Below the pieces are notes generated by a model. It was not told the DNA's origin. It saw only the letters and a list, made by a program, of their open reading frames with translations, and searched no databases. From contig JAHEWK010000004.1 of assembly GCA_020740775.1 (NCBI GenBank), positions 3,286,001 to 3,350,000 on the forward strand: DNA of 64,000 nucleotides, in the 5' to 3' direction. The DNA is from Ilyonectria destructans. Its lineage: Eukaryota; Ascomycota; Sordariomycetes; Hypocreales; Nectriaceae. The stretch's first letter is position 1, and every line of letters begins with the position of its first letter. A program made the position numbers and the translations under genes. Shown piece by piece: positions 35,747 to 47,866 of this stretch.

Positions 35747-36853
35747 CGCTTGACAGGGGGTTTTATGGTAACGCGGAGGTGGTAGGGGTGTATTGTGGAG
35801 CAAACGAACGTGTTTGAGTGTTTTTCTGACGATCTTTGTCTCGTGTTGCTGCCTGACGACAAGCCTTACCCATGATTAAACACGTACAGGGAGATGACTA
35901 AGGAGACTAGAAAGACATTGATTGATTGATTTGGTCCTACTCGGATCGGGTAAACGCTGGCACGGAGCTCAGCCGCACCGCCCCCAATCTTCATGCAGGT
36001 TGCGTTGCCTGCTTTTCCAATGCTACTTAGTTTCGGCCAGATGTTCCCAAATGTGATATTATTCTCTCCTACCCTTAGGTTTATATGCCTACAATCTTCT
36101 ACATAATATGGTTCTCTCCTAATTCGCTTGCGATGTAGGGCTGCTAGTGCTAGCTACTTTCCTATTCATGATTAAGATACGTACAGCGTGGTCTTGTTTC
36201 AGCTGCGTTTGTTTTGGCATAATTCTGAGAGCCTTATGGAGAGTTTTATAAATAAGAAGACAACATTTTAGAGATATAAGCCTTAAAACTAGAGAACATC
36301 TTGTGCGTTTGTGCGATATTGATATTTATTACCATGACTTTACATTTCTCTACTCAAGAGATCCTGGTTATAGGGTAAACGGGATACTTGGAGTGAAAGG
36401 TGGGTCCCCGGTTGTCCTCAACCAGATTCCCTCAGGCTCCTCTCTGTCGGTCTTAATCCTATCGTTGCGGTACTAATAAATCAGTCCACTTGGAGGGTGC
36501 GATAGTTACGGTACTGGTTGACAGGTGGGTGAAACCGAGCGGCTAGGCAAACAGTGACAGAGACCATTTGGTGCTATTTTCGACTTGGTCCCCTGAATGG
36601 GCCTGGGTAGGAGGGTCTCGACTAAATTTGCCGAACACGCGTTTATTAGCTCGGGCTGATATCCGATAGGACTCCATGTGACGATTATGGCCCTGGCTCA
36701 TTATCTACATGGAAGGTTTGACGATGCCCAACCCTGGCCGTTCCCGTAGCCATCATTCTCTACATGCAAACTTCCTCCGAATGGGAATAGTGGCAGCGCA
36801 CCACGTTTCAGCAGGCTGGTCCCGCTTTCCTCCCAGAACAACCACCACCCAAG
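35747..36853. other. Intergenic upstream of the NLR gene
   Basis: About 1.1 kb, AT-rich in the middle. NLR promoter expected; no gene seen. Confidence 0.4.
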
Positions 36854-37620
36854 ATGGACGTCGAAGCCTCCAACGAGGCCATCGCTTATCCCTCATATGC
36901 CACGATCCACCAACATATCTCTTCCAGCGGCATGCAGTATGTCCTCGTGGTCAACTGCGCCCCAGTCTTCATCACCATGCTCCCAGAAAACCTGCAAGGC
37001 GAAGGGGACTTGGTGGGGAAGCTTTAAAAATACGTCGATGATCTCGACGACTTTTCTACCATCGTCGAGTTTGAGGACTGGACTACGGCCCTGTTGGGAG
37101 AGTTCGTGAATAAGTTAGCTTCAACTTCTGCGCCTGGTACTCAGAAACTCATGACACTACGGAAATATTTCGAGTCACCGTTCTTTGCATTCTCCTATGT
37201 TAACAAGGAAGGAGGGCTGGTCGCTATCCAGGAAGAGTACAAGCCTGAAACACACGGCGATTGGACTCCGAAAACTCCCATTGTCGATTCACTACCGCAA
37301 TCTAATGCCGCTCCGAATGGCGCATCAAACGTACTCCGTTCTTCCTTGCCGCCCGTTCCCCTCATCCCAGCGTCGGAGCTTGTTCGTGTTGATGAGAGTG
37401 AACACGAAGTAAGCCAAGTACCAAAAGAGTCAGACAACATGGATTGGATCCCGTCATGTGCTTCAAGGCTGGGTTTAACGGCCATGACCACTTGAGGGAG
37501 ATGGAGACGCAGTGGTGGTGGATTTCGGCGGCGGTTGCAAGCTGAATCCATCCTAAAAGAGCACAATGAGACGGCCCATGGAGATTTGGTGGGATTGATC
37601 TGGATGAGAGCCGAAATGGG
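36854..37620 (+). pseudogene. Broken kinase-like protein gene
   Basis: From ATG 36854 the frame reads a fungal-specific domain (YVLVVNCAPVFIT, then KYVDDLDDF, FEDWTTALLGE, PASELV) seen at the N-terminus of fungal proteins with a protein-kinase-like domain, as I recall them. It is interrupted by an in-frame TAA at 37025-37027, where a glutamine would fit (CAA to TAA). Near 37456 the matching sequence jumps to another frame (CFKAGFNGHDHLREMETQWW), which meets a TGA at 37543. A further open segment (HNETAHGDLVGLIWMRAEMG) ends in TGA near 37627. The kinase-like catalytic part is not found. At least two nonsense codons and one frameshift make this a pseudogene. Confidence 0.7.
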
Positions 37621-37627
37621 TCTCTGA

Positions 37628-38293
37628 TGTGAGGAGGGAAACGGAGTCGCCACGAGAGACGAGGCCAAAATCGCCAACTCAATCATTCCCCAAAATTCGG
37701 ATGATGCCGACGGTAGCGATTTAAGCTTACGGATACGCGTATATAGCCGTAGAAATGAAAATAGAACCCGGTACCTGAAACTTTTAAGCTTACTGATCGG
37801 GCAATGAAATCGCAACTAAATGTCACCGCTCGCCTTCCACCTGGTGCACCTGCTACAAATGCGGCGCTGCTGTCGGAATATTAACCAAGCGGGTATATTT
37901 CCCCCCTGCAGATTAATTTCCTACGGCGGGCCAAGGGCCATGCGTCGTTTCGTCTCAGGTTGCGAGTCTAGTGATGCTTCTCCGCAGCACTGCCCGATTT
38001 GGAATCCCAGCATTGTTTACTGGCGGAAAATCGACGTGTTGAAACCAGCTCGAGAAATAGGAAAATATCCCGGCATTCACCATGTCATTCATCTGCCCAT
38101 TAGCACAGCGCTAGGGCTGTCGTTGAAACGCTATGGGAGCATGGTGACAGGAAGCATAAAACAACTCTTATTCCGTCCCGTCATTGACATGCTGGACCAT
38201 TGATCATTCACTCGGCACTTTCGTTTTGTAGCTTGCTTTTCTTGGTTCAACCCTTCACATTCTTTCCCTACGTCTGGTTACGTTCTTTTAAAC
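37628..38293. other. Intergenic, pectinase promoter
   Basis: About 670 bp between the pseudogene and the fusion enzyme. No gene supported; a 127-codon open frame at 37820-38203 shows no protein features. Confidence 0.4.
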
Positions 38294-40732
38294 ATGTATA
38301 CTTCTGCTCTCTTTTTCCTGTCGTCCCTGGTGATCGGAGCCTTTGGGGCTGCGCGGACGACAGCACCCTCCGGCGCTATTGTTGTTGCCGAGTCTGGTGG
38401 CGACTTCACTTCAATCCAGGAAGCTGTCGACTCCGTTTCATCTTCCGACGCTGTCATCTTTGTGCAGCCCGGAACATACGAGGAGCAGGTCCTCATCCCG
38501 GATACGGTCGGCGCCCTCACCATCTACGGTTACACCGAAGACGACCAAGACTACAGCAAGAACCAAGTCATCCTCACCCACAGCCTCGGCGCCGATGAGG
38601 CCGGCAGCAACGACGCCTCGGGCACCCTCCGTGCGAAGAACGACGGCCTCAAGGTCTACAACATCAACGTGGTCAACTCCCGTGGCAAGGGCGTGCAGGC
38701 GATTGCACTGAGCGCCTACGGTTCTGAGCAGGGCTACTACGGCTGCCAGTTCTCCGGATACCAGGACACCATCCTGTCCAACCAGGGCTATCACTACTTC
38801 CACGGCAGCTACATCGAGGGTGCCACAGACTTCATCTTCGGCCAGGAGGCCATTGCCTGGTTTGATAGCTGCACCATTGGCATCAGCGGCAGCGGATACA
38901 TCACCGCCAGTGGACGTGACAGCGAGGACAACCCGTCCTGGTACGTCATCAACAAGTCAACTATCGAAGCTCTCTCCGGAGTTGACGAGGGCGCCACCTA
39001 TCTCGGCCGCCCGTGGCGCACGTATGCTCGCGTCGTCTTCCAGAACAGCGAGTTGGGTTCTGTCGTCAACGCCGCTGGCTGGAAGGCTTGGGGTGATAAC
39101 CCGACCGACAATGTCTACTACGGAGAGTTTGGGAACACTGGTGAAGGTGCCAGTGGTGAACGGGCGAGCTTTTCACAAGAGCTCAGCAGCGCCGTTTCCA
39201 TCGAGGACATCCTGGGCTCGACTTCGTGGCTCGATTCGGACTACATCAGCGGCACCAACTCACCTGATGCGTCCACTACGCCCATCGATGTGACGCAGAC
39301 CGAGCAACCCGATAGCACAACTACCCCTAATGCTGTCCCCGTCTCCGAGGTCGTCGAGACTCCAACCACTATCCCTTTCAACACCATCATCTCGTCCGAG
39401 CCCGCTGAAGTCATTGTCCCTTCGACTGAAGCCGCTCCTGAGACGACTGCCGCTGTAGTGACTTCTGCTAAGCCCTGCCGTCCTCGAACGAGGACTTCAT
39501 CACCCGTTGTTGCCAGCACCCTCCAGACCGTTGTTCGATCATCCGCAGTGCAAAGTTCGGCGGTTATCGAAAGCGCCGTCGAAAGTGCTGTTGAATTGAC
39601 TGCTATTCCCAGCTCGACTGTTCTTCTTGCCGTTACCCCCACTTCTGCCTCCTCGGTCGAAACTCCAGGATCGTCCACCGAGGACTGCAGTGGCACACCC
39701 GACGGCTTCGCATCCTTGAACGGAGGAACCACCGGCGGGAGCGGTGGAGAGATTGTCGTCGTGTCCACTCAGGAGGATCTCGAGAATTACGCAGCGATGG
39801 AGGGCAAATACGTCATCAAGGTTTCTGGAGTCATCACAATCACTCCCAAGGGTAAGGAAGTCGAGGTCGTCTCTGACAAGACTATCGTCGGCATCGGTGC
39901 GGATGCGGAGATCAACGAGGGTGGTTTCAACCTTCAGAACGTGGGCAATGTCATTTTCCGTAACATCAAGATCGGTAAGTGTACGTCCGAGAAATAGCTT
40001 CAGATTAGAAGACTGACACGGCTATTAGGTAACACCTATGTTGAGGGTGATGAAGAAGGCAAGACTCAGGATTGGGACGGTATTCAAATGGTATGACATT
40101 CGAGGCTGTCTTGACTGTTGATCGCACTAACGCAGTCTCTAGGATAACTGTACCAACGTATGGATTGACCACGTCCACCTGGAGCGCGGCGGTGATGGTC
40201 TCATTGACAGTCGCAAGGACACAACCTTCCTCACCGTGTCCTGGACCATCCTGCGCAACCACAACAAGGCTTTCGGCATTGGTACGTTCCACACGTCTGA
40301 TAACTCATCTATAAGCTAACTCAACCTCTAGGTTGGACCGATAATGTCGTCAGCCAGATGACAATTCACCACAACTACTTCGACGAGACGAGCCAACGCA
40401 ACCCGTCTGTCGACAACGTCAAGTACGCTCACTTGTACAACAACTACCTCGTCGGCCAGACGTCTTACGGTCACTACGCTCGCGGCTCAACCGAGATGCG
40501 CCTCGAGAACTGCTACTTTGAGAATGTCCACAACCCCATAACTATGGACGACACGGCCAAGTTGGACGCCAGTGGTAATATCTTTGACGGCACGAGCGGT
40601 AGCACTGCCAAGAACTCCGGAGATGTCTTCGACGCTACCGACTTCTACGAGTACACTCTGGACGCTGCTGAAGACGTGCCCACCGTAGTTGCTGAAGGTG
40701 CTGGCCGCCAAGCGAGCATATGCCCTGCTTAG
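38294..40732 (+). CDS. Secreted pectin methylesterase (CE8) - pectate lyase (PL1) fusion
   Basis: Exons 38294-39974, 40029-40090, 40143-40281, 40332-40732; 760 aa. Signal peptide about residues 1-19. Residues about 25-320 are a family CE8 pectin methylesterase: Gln135, Gln157/Asp158 (GYQDT), Asp179 (DFIFG) and Arg239 (LGRPW) match the catalytic set with normal spacing. A Ser/Thr/Pro-rich linker spans about 325-465. Residues about 465-760 are a family PL1 pectate lyase: GKYVIKVSG, DNCTNVWIDH (Ca2+-binding region), DGLIDSRKD, and QRNP with likely catalytic Arg650. The esterase removes methyl groups from pectin and the lyase cuts the product by beta-elimination, so one protein can do both steps outside the cell. 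All three introns lie in the lyase half, consistent with joining of an intronless esterase to an intron-containing lyase gene. Confidence 0.95.
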
Positions 40733-40836
40733 TATGTGAGCACATCACCTATACCTGTAAATAAGGCAGCGGGGGAAATGTTTTTATGAGCATTGTTACC
40801 GCTGCAATCTTCTGTTCATGATGTAAATTTATAGGC

Positions 40837-42536
40837 TTAGAGGTTGTATCTAAAAGACTTGTTCTCTCTATCTGTCAAATCTTCCAATCCGTGACTCAAT
40901 TCTGGTGCACCGTACTCCCTATCGCGAGAAGCATTTTCCTTTGCTAATTTCCATCGGAGACCTAGAGCAACGAAAATGCAGACGACGAAGCAGATCATAA
41001 TGCCCATGAAGCTTTCGTCATACCGAGGAGCGTATTTACTAAGTTTTAATCAGCGTCATTCGTGCCAATTTCGCATCCCTGTACTTACGCATCAAACATC
41101 AATGGACCAATGATGTTTCCAAGAGAGTATCCGATAAAAGTGCCTGCGGCATACACGGCCTTTTTCGTATATCCGGCAACGTTGGAGGTACCCAGACCAA
41201 TACACTGGACCCAAGCCGAGGAAAAGAAGTTGAGAAGGTAGAAGCCAGTAATGCGACCTGCTGTCATGGAGTCTGGTAGTTTCCATCTACGGGTTATTAG
41301 TTATTGTTAACAGCTGAGACAGTGAGTACTTACAATAGAGCGCAGCCTAAGATGACTGGGAGACAAGATCCAGCGACAATGTAAAGACGTGAACCGGGAA
41401 CAGTCCGGCCTATCATACCGGAGCCCAGTACACAGATCAGGGCCATCGCTCCGATAGGCATGTTGAGCAGAAGGGAGTTGTAGACACTGAACCCCATGCC
41501 ATTGAAGACGATGGAGCCAAATGAGCTAATCGCGCCGGAGCCGGTAGTCGAGACAGTGGACATGATGAGAATGCACCACAGCTGATAGTCGAGCAACGCT
41601 TCTCGGACCTGGTACATCTTGACATTTTTGTTCTCCATACCAGAGTTATTTTGTCGCACTCGCTCCAGTAGTAATTGGTGATCCTCCTCGCTGAAGCCCT
41701 TTGCGTGCTGGGGACTATCCGGGAAGAGCCACCAGAGCGACACTCCCCAGATTAGCGTTACTCCGCCTGCAAAAAGGTACATGTACTGCCAGGAGTTCAT
41801 AGAGCCGCCTGAGATGTTTCCAAGGCCGTAGTTGATGGGAGGGCTGGACAGAAAGATATTAGGTTGCCAAACGTAAGAAACGTCAAAATGCATTCATTAC
41901 TCACCTGATGAGAAGTGACCCTCCGCTAAACGAGTACCACCAACTCGAGCGGGAGACTTGTTCTGAATGGGTATACCATAGCCCAACAACAAGCATAAAG
42001 ATTGGAGATACACCAGCTTCGATGAGGCCCAGTGCAAATCGATTTGCCAATAGGCCGCCAAAGGACGTACAGGCAGCCGTGCAGAGGGTGACGATGGCCC
42101 ACAGAACACAGATAACTGTACACACAATTCTCGGAGGATACTTTTGGGCAAGGAGAGAAACGGGATAGGTGCCGACAATGTATCCAATGGAGAAGATGAG
42201 AGTGGCCCAGGAGTACTTGAGGCCATCTTGGAGGCCGAGATCTGTCCTGAGTCCGAAGATGGCTGCCTGGCTCATGGTGGCCTTGTCATAGTACTGGAGC
42301 GCATATGTAAAGCACAGCTGAGATTAAATCCATCAGTGGTGTGAAATCTTCAAAGGAACAAGCCTACTTACGATTGGCATCAGTTTCCAGTCAATCTTCC
42401 TCAATAGTCGCTTGTTCGTTGCCTCGTCCAATGTGATGAGATTGCTCGTCTTCGAGATGTCATCGATAACGACCACGGCCGGCTTGTCATCGGTGACACC
42501 CGCGAAGTCTGCTTTCTGGGCTTCCGGGGACGACAT
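40837..42536 (-). CDS. MFS transporter, allantoate permease (Dal5/Tna1) family
   Basis: Five exons, 42536-42372, 42317-41905, 41843-41334, 41286-41089, 41038-40837; 495 aa with about 12 membrane segments. The N-terminal DEATNKRLLRKIDWKLMPI is the typical cytosolic lead-in of the anion:cation symporter branch. YALQYYDKATMSQAAIFG, LAQKYPPR after segment 2, and AGYTKKAVYAAGTFIGYSLGNIIGP in segments 9-10 fit the same family. Members import organic anions such as allantoate, nicotinate, biotin precursors or peptides with protons; the substrate here is unknown. Converges with the pectinase fusion gene about 100 bp away, so the two do not share a promoter. Confidence 0.92.
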
Positions 42537-44661
42537 TTTGACGGAAATTAGTCGCTAATCGCGTACAGGGCCAGGATCAGGGAACAAGATCTGGGAATTG
42601 TAAAGATTCTGCAGATTCCAAGTTCGTTTTCCCAGCGGCACAGCCCTAATTATACTCCCAACATCTTATCAAAAATACCCTGATCACTCAGATGAATGGT
42701 ACGGGGGATCGTCTGTACCCCAGATCCCCCCGCATTCTGGCCGCCTGTTGACGTGGAGTAGATCGGCCCATCTCCGACATCACCCCAACGACCGATTCCG
42801 AGAGTCCGAAGAACTTGGGGTTGAGTTCCGACATTCCGCCCAAGCGAGCTGAGGTCCGAGGCACATTAGCAGAGGATTTCTCAAATTTGCGCGTATTTCT
42901 ATCAGCCGCTACACACCATCAATCGCTACTAGCCGTTGCGCATCTGTTTTAGCGGGTGATCATCGCGATTGGCTTCAAGCTAAGCGCCGGCAGCTCTCAT
43001 CATTCTATCTAAATCGGCGCCTTCTGCTCCCCGGTAGCTGTAGGGCTGGACGGTGCCCTCTGCATAGGGAGGATATTCCTCGAGAATTGGTGATAGAATG
43101 CCCTAGTTTACAGTAATCACGCCCCAGCATCCGTAGACTTTCGAGCATCCATATGGCCGGTCGTCACATCCACGTGGTGACATCCAACCATGTAACCTCG
43201 GCCTCGGAATTTATTCCGTGATAGTGACAGAGGGATATCCGTCCTGCTGTAGGCTGGATTGCATCCCCAACCTCGGCTGCAGTCAGTCCTGGAGAACAAA
43301 CGAGATAAATACCGTGACTAAATGATAACAAACAGTTCATAATTGGGGGATCGTCACGCAATCCACCAAACCACTCCCTGTTAACCTTCAGGTGGAGACG
43401 CTAAAGCTGCACCCCCGTCCTACATGACTCTTAAATGAGAACATGGTTTGCGGAGGTGTTCCGAATACTACTGTACCTCTTGAGTCAAGACACGAACGGA
43501 TCCCGCCCATGCAGGCACATCAAGAGTTCCTCAATGATTGGATCAATGTATGGCACTTTGGATATCGTTTTCCTTCCGCTAGTTACAGTTACATGGGTTG
43601 GGTGCTACCATCCATGGTTCAAATCGCGATCATTCGACCTATCAAGCGTTCCGAAGCTGGTTTGGATCCAGCCATTACCAGCGTTCCCACTGTCTAATAT
43701 TTACCTCAAAACCTGATAAGACTGTAACTAGGAAGCAGGGAGCTGTTCATTTGTACCTCTCGGTGTTCCATCATGGGCTTGCAGGCTGTCAGGAAGATGG
43801 CTTAGGTCTTTTCCACTTGCTAAGTCATCTGCAATGCTGAGGCTAAGACCCTCCACCTAAACGGCATCTTCGAAGAAGCGGGCTGGTCCTTCGGCACTGA
43901 GATTCCATTGCCAGAAATAGTGCAGTCAAGTAAAAGACATCAAAGATAAGCCGGTGGTCTCGCCAATAACCTGCCCAGTGTGGATACTTATATGGTTGAG
44001 AAGCTAGGCAATCTCATATGGCGAATGCCAATGACTCTCCGCTATCACATCCCTTCCAAGGACAAGGTAGACATTCTAATATTTTACCCCAAACTACAAA
44101 TACACCCACGTCATTCCCTGCTACTAACATCGCCCCCCAACTCAACACTAGCCCGCCCAGTCACTTATTTCAAGCCTTTAACAAACTCTTCATGTGGTGT
44201 GAGATGTTTTACAAGGTTGGGCGACGATAATGCGTTGGTCCTCTTCCAGCTCTCTTTTTTGACTTGTCCGCTGCTTCCAACCGCAAGACTTCTCCTTCAA
44301 CTCGTCATGGACGTAAAAACCCAGCTCTTGGCCGAGGTGAATATACACTCAGTTTCAGCCAGAACTAAATTCATGTTCCTCCTTATCGTACATTGAGCCG
44401 GACCTTGTTCTTCATTCAAATTAACTTCAGTCAATGCGATGAATAATGCTCACTTCACGGAAAAGTCTTATGAGAAGGGAGGTATCGACCAATAGATCGA
44501 CTGCAAAGTTGCAAACAGTTGCAAAACACGAGGCATTGTTTAGCGTCGTGACATTTATTATGTCAACCTGAACCCCTAACTAATTATCCAATTAACTTTC
44601 CCCCAGAAGAAGTAACCACCGTGACATTTCAATATCTCAATATTGCTAATTGTCCTACAAT
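42537..44661. other. 2.1-kb intergenic stretch
   Basis: No gene recognised. It holds the promoter of the Dal5-type carrier at its left end, including an inverted repeat at 42703-42730. Confidence 0.4.
42703..42730. promoter_or_regulatory. Inverted repeat GGGGGATC-N12-GATCCCCC
   Basis: Perfect 8-bp arms (42703-42710 and 42723-42730), 167-194 bp upstream of the MFS start. The size suits a dimeric regulator site; no regulator is assigned. Confidence 0.35.
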
Positions 44662-46588
44662 TCAGGCAAAAGCCGTACACTCAGACTTCTCAGAAGTAAA
44701 CTTCTCATCGATGCTCTCTGGCTTTCCCTCGATAGGCTCTCCAGTATGGAGCCACTCCTCGGCAGCTGAGCCTTCGAAAAGTGCATCCACTTCCTCCAAA
44801 GTCCTGCCTTGGGTGTCGGGGAAAAGCCACCAGATGATCGGGAACATGGGAGCGACCCAAGCCGCGCAGATGATGAAGAACTTCCAAGGGATGTGTTCAA
44901 TGGCAAGGGGGATGGTGAATGCCATCATGGCTGCAAACAGGTATCCGATGGCTTGGCTGACAGCAATTCCACGAGCTCGTTGGCTGTACTTGAGGATCTC
45001 GGAGGGGAAGGAGAAGGCTAAGAGGATCCTACAGGACAAGGTCAGCGCAATGTTCGCGTTTTCCAACGTCTCCAATATTTAACACGTACCATGAAGAGAA
45101 TGAGGCGGCCTGGAAGAGGAAGCAAACAGCGACAGCACCCATACCAAATCCAGCTTGGCCCGTAGCCTCGGCACGGCTCTGCAAGATGGCCATAAGAATG
45201 AAGCCGACGCACAAGACCGGTGTAGACCACACTGTTCCCGATTGTCAGCATATTTACGTTGACGGATAAACCCTGAGCGGCGGGAAAACTCACGCATCAT
45301 CGGTCTCGCGCCAACCTTTTCGATGAGGTAGATACCGGCAATGGTGGCACACGCAGCCCATGCACTGTTACCAATGCTAACCTTGAGCAAGAGTTTCATG
45401 TCGGTCACGCCGGAGCTCACGAGGACGAGGGAGAAGAACGCCCTAGAGTACTGTCAGCAAGAGATGTCACACCGAAGAACGGTTCGGTACTTGCTGCATG
45501 AAGTTGGATCCGTTGGTCTGGAAGAAGATTTGGGTCAAAACCGCAATGGAGAAGCGGCGGAAGTTGGATGCTGTTCAATGACATTAGTGCTGCCGGGCCT
45601 GCAACTATTCTGCTTTGGAACATACCAGGCTTGAACAGAGGCTCCCAAGCGTTGCTCGACTCAACTTCGTGCTCATGCCGCAGCGTGTTTTTAATCTGGT
45701 TGAATTCGGTAAGTGTGTCAACGTCGTCTGCACTGGTTCCACGAAGCTTGACCAGAACATCGAAAGCCTAGAAGAAACGCGTCAACATGCTACAAGTTGA
45801 GAACGGTACCATGATTCTCCTGACCTCTTCCATTCGGTTCTTAGACACCAAGTACCTGATACTTTCCGGTGCAAAGATCAGAGCAACAAGGGATACAAGC
45901 GGCCCGACGATCTCTCCCTATTGTTGTATGTGTTAGCAACTCGTTATCAAGTAGGAACTTTAAGGTTATACCATAAGTCCACCTCTCCAAGACCACTCGG
46001 AGTCGTAATCCCAGATGTACAAGAAGACGATTCCACCGCACACGCCAACAATTGGTAACGATCCCAGCATACTGTTGGTAATGATGCGTCGTTGGCTGGG
46101 AGATGCGATTTCCATGAGCCAGGGAGCGCTACCAGCGGCGGTAAAGATGAAGGATGCGCCAATCAAGAACCGTCCGACTAAGAGTTGAGCAACTGGCTGG
46201 TGTTAATGTTGGGCCCAAAGGATTGAATGGAGGTACTAACTGCTGTGAGCAGATGCCTGCAAAACTGCACCCACGAGAGCAATGGCTGAGCCCAGCATCA
46301 TGCCCTTGCGACGGCCATACTTATCCATGACAGGGCCAGACAGGGGAACGGCAGAGATAGATCCGATATTGATGATTGCAACAATAAGTCCAGTCCACTT
46401 AGAGTTGAGGGAGAAGTCTTGCGCTTGAAGTTAGGGTGCTGCGGGAGTCTGGAGTGGAGACGCATCGACTCACAGGTCTGGAAAGACTGGAGGATGTTGA
46501 GACTGTTAATCATGGCGGCATCGTAGGAGAAGTTGGCTATGCCTGCACCGCAGGCCACCACGGCAATCATCAACGGCACGTTGATCAT
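44662..46588 (-). CDS. MFS sugar porter
   Basis: Nine exons, 46588-46474, 46417-46241, 46192-45972, 45917-45825, 45767-45626, 45570-45495, 45442-45294, 45231-45090, 45028-44662; 493 aa. An in-frame TGA just upstream fixes the start at 46588. Sugar-porter signatures: DKYGRRKG after segment 2, WRGGLMGE, APESIRYL after segment 6, and PDTQGRTLEEVD after segment 12. Plasma-membrane uptake of a hexose or glycoside is expected; in this branch many members take plant-derived sugars or lactose-like compounds. Intron 45443-45494 has a GC donor (GCAAGT). It stands at the left edge of the 45-63 kb cluster, divergent from the beta-lactamase-fold gene, with TCGGCCGA sites in the shared promoter. Confidence 0.92.
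45443..45494 (-). other. GC-AG intron in the sugar porter gene
   Basis: Donor GCAAGT, acceptor TAG, branch CTGAC. Using the GT five bases downstream (GTACCG) shifts the frame; the GC donor gives the expected NFMQAFFSLVL. Confidence 0.8.
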
Positions 46589-47128
46589 CTTGCCGGCGAG
46601 GTTCAATCAGGAGGCGAAGGTTGGGTTGTGTGCGATCGCATGTACTGCAATTGATTGCACTCGGAGTTCGATGTGCAGGTTACATGCATATCTCGAGCCA
46701 GCCTGACGTGGCGACTGGGCAGAGATATATGTGGTGATGCTGAAGCTCAATCAAGTTGGAATCAAGTGTGGAATTGCAGCGTCAGGTTGATGTCCCGATA
46801 ACGACGACTGTCTGCCACGCGCGTGCTTCAACTCGGGGTTCCAGACTTCTGGTTCCTATCTCCCTAGGGAGTCATAGAGCCGAGTCGACGCCATCCTGCC
46901 GGCGAGAAGGTTATCTGCTGGTGCCTCAGCTACGCAGTACACCCCCGAAGAGCCCAATGCTGCTGGTGACCCTGGTCCTGGAAACTCCGCGGGCTTCTGG
47001 TGGAGGGACGCTGCGTGGCAACTCACAAACTGGCTCTACAATCCCTGCTTGGGAGAGAAATTAATGGGGCTGGGCGGTAGGGATCCGATTCATGGACGAT
47101 ACGGGGTTGCCCTGCATTACGGACGCAA

Positions 47129-47136
47129 TCGGCCGA
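47129..47136. promoter_or_regulatory. TCGGCCGA palindrome
   Basis: 541 bp upstream of the sugar porter start. One of five TCGGCCG(A/T) copies found in the intergenic regions of the 45-63 kb cluster. Confidence 0.45.
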
Positions 47137-47725
47137 GGCCTCCGAGCATAGCGTTGACGCTACGCCGTGATGCTATTGGCCAGGGAAGTCCGAGAAGTTG
47201 GCCTCATGACTCTCCAAACTCTATCGACGAGAAGGTAAATTGGGTTGATTAATCCATTGACGATGTGTGGCCATGTGTGGGAGAATTCATGAAGAATTGG
47301 ACGTTAGTTGGCTATCTCTCGGCAGAGTGGTAAACCGCCACCAAGATGCGGTAAACAGGATCGACAGGGAGACTGCGAGATTGTGAATGCCAATGCCAAT
47401 TCATGGCCGAGACGTCCGCAAAAATGGATAGATAGGCAGAGGACGGGGGACTGAATTGAACAAGCCGAACCATAGCGCAGATCCAAGCACGGAGCTGTAA
47501 GGGAGCGGATCCATGAGACTTCAAACATGGAAACAAAGTTCTCCCGAAACACAACGTGTAAGCAGTGTCGCGAGACGGTAGGCATACGCTGGTTTTGCCA
47601 TTCAATGTAGAACCAATTTGTCGCGTAAGAAAGGTTGATATTTGGCGGATATAATACGCTATGCAACTGAAAATGCACTCCGTCATCTCGCAGTTTGCGT
47701 TACATGTCCAGAATGGACAGCTCCT

Positions 47726-47733
47726 TCGGCCGA
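47726..47733. promoter_or_regulatory. TCGGCCGA palindrome
   Basis: 134 bp upstream of the beta-lactamase-fold gene start, a typical distance for an activator site. Confidence 0.5.
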
Positions 47734-47866
47734 CGAGCCGAGGTGGGCCTCGAGGGTAATGCCTACCTTGCATCAAGGCGAAACTACATGGTTGGTCCAC
47801 TACTCAATCATCTGTAAAACTTGAGATTCGAGCATAGTTCTGGTATTGTGTTGATCTTAGTTCACG

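Larger units (their letters stand above)
46589..47866. other. Divergent promoter, sugar porter / beta-lactamase-fold gene
   Basis: 1.28 kb without a recognisable gene. It contains two exact TCGGCCGA octamers (47129-47136 and 47726-47733). Confidence 0.5.

Noticed and set aside
37820..38203. 127-codon plus-strand frame upstream of the pectinase fusion
   Set aside because: No domain, signal or codon pattern; lies in the promoter region.
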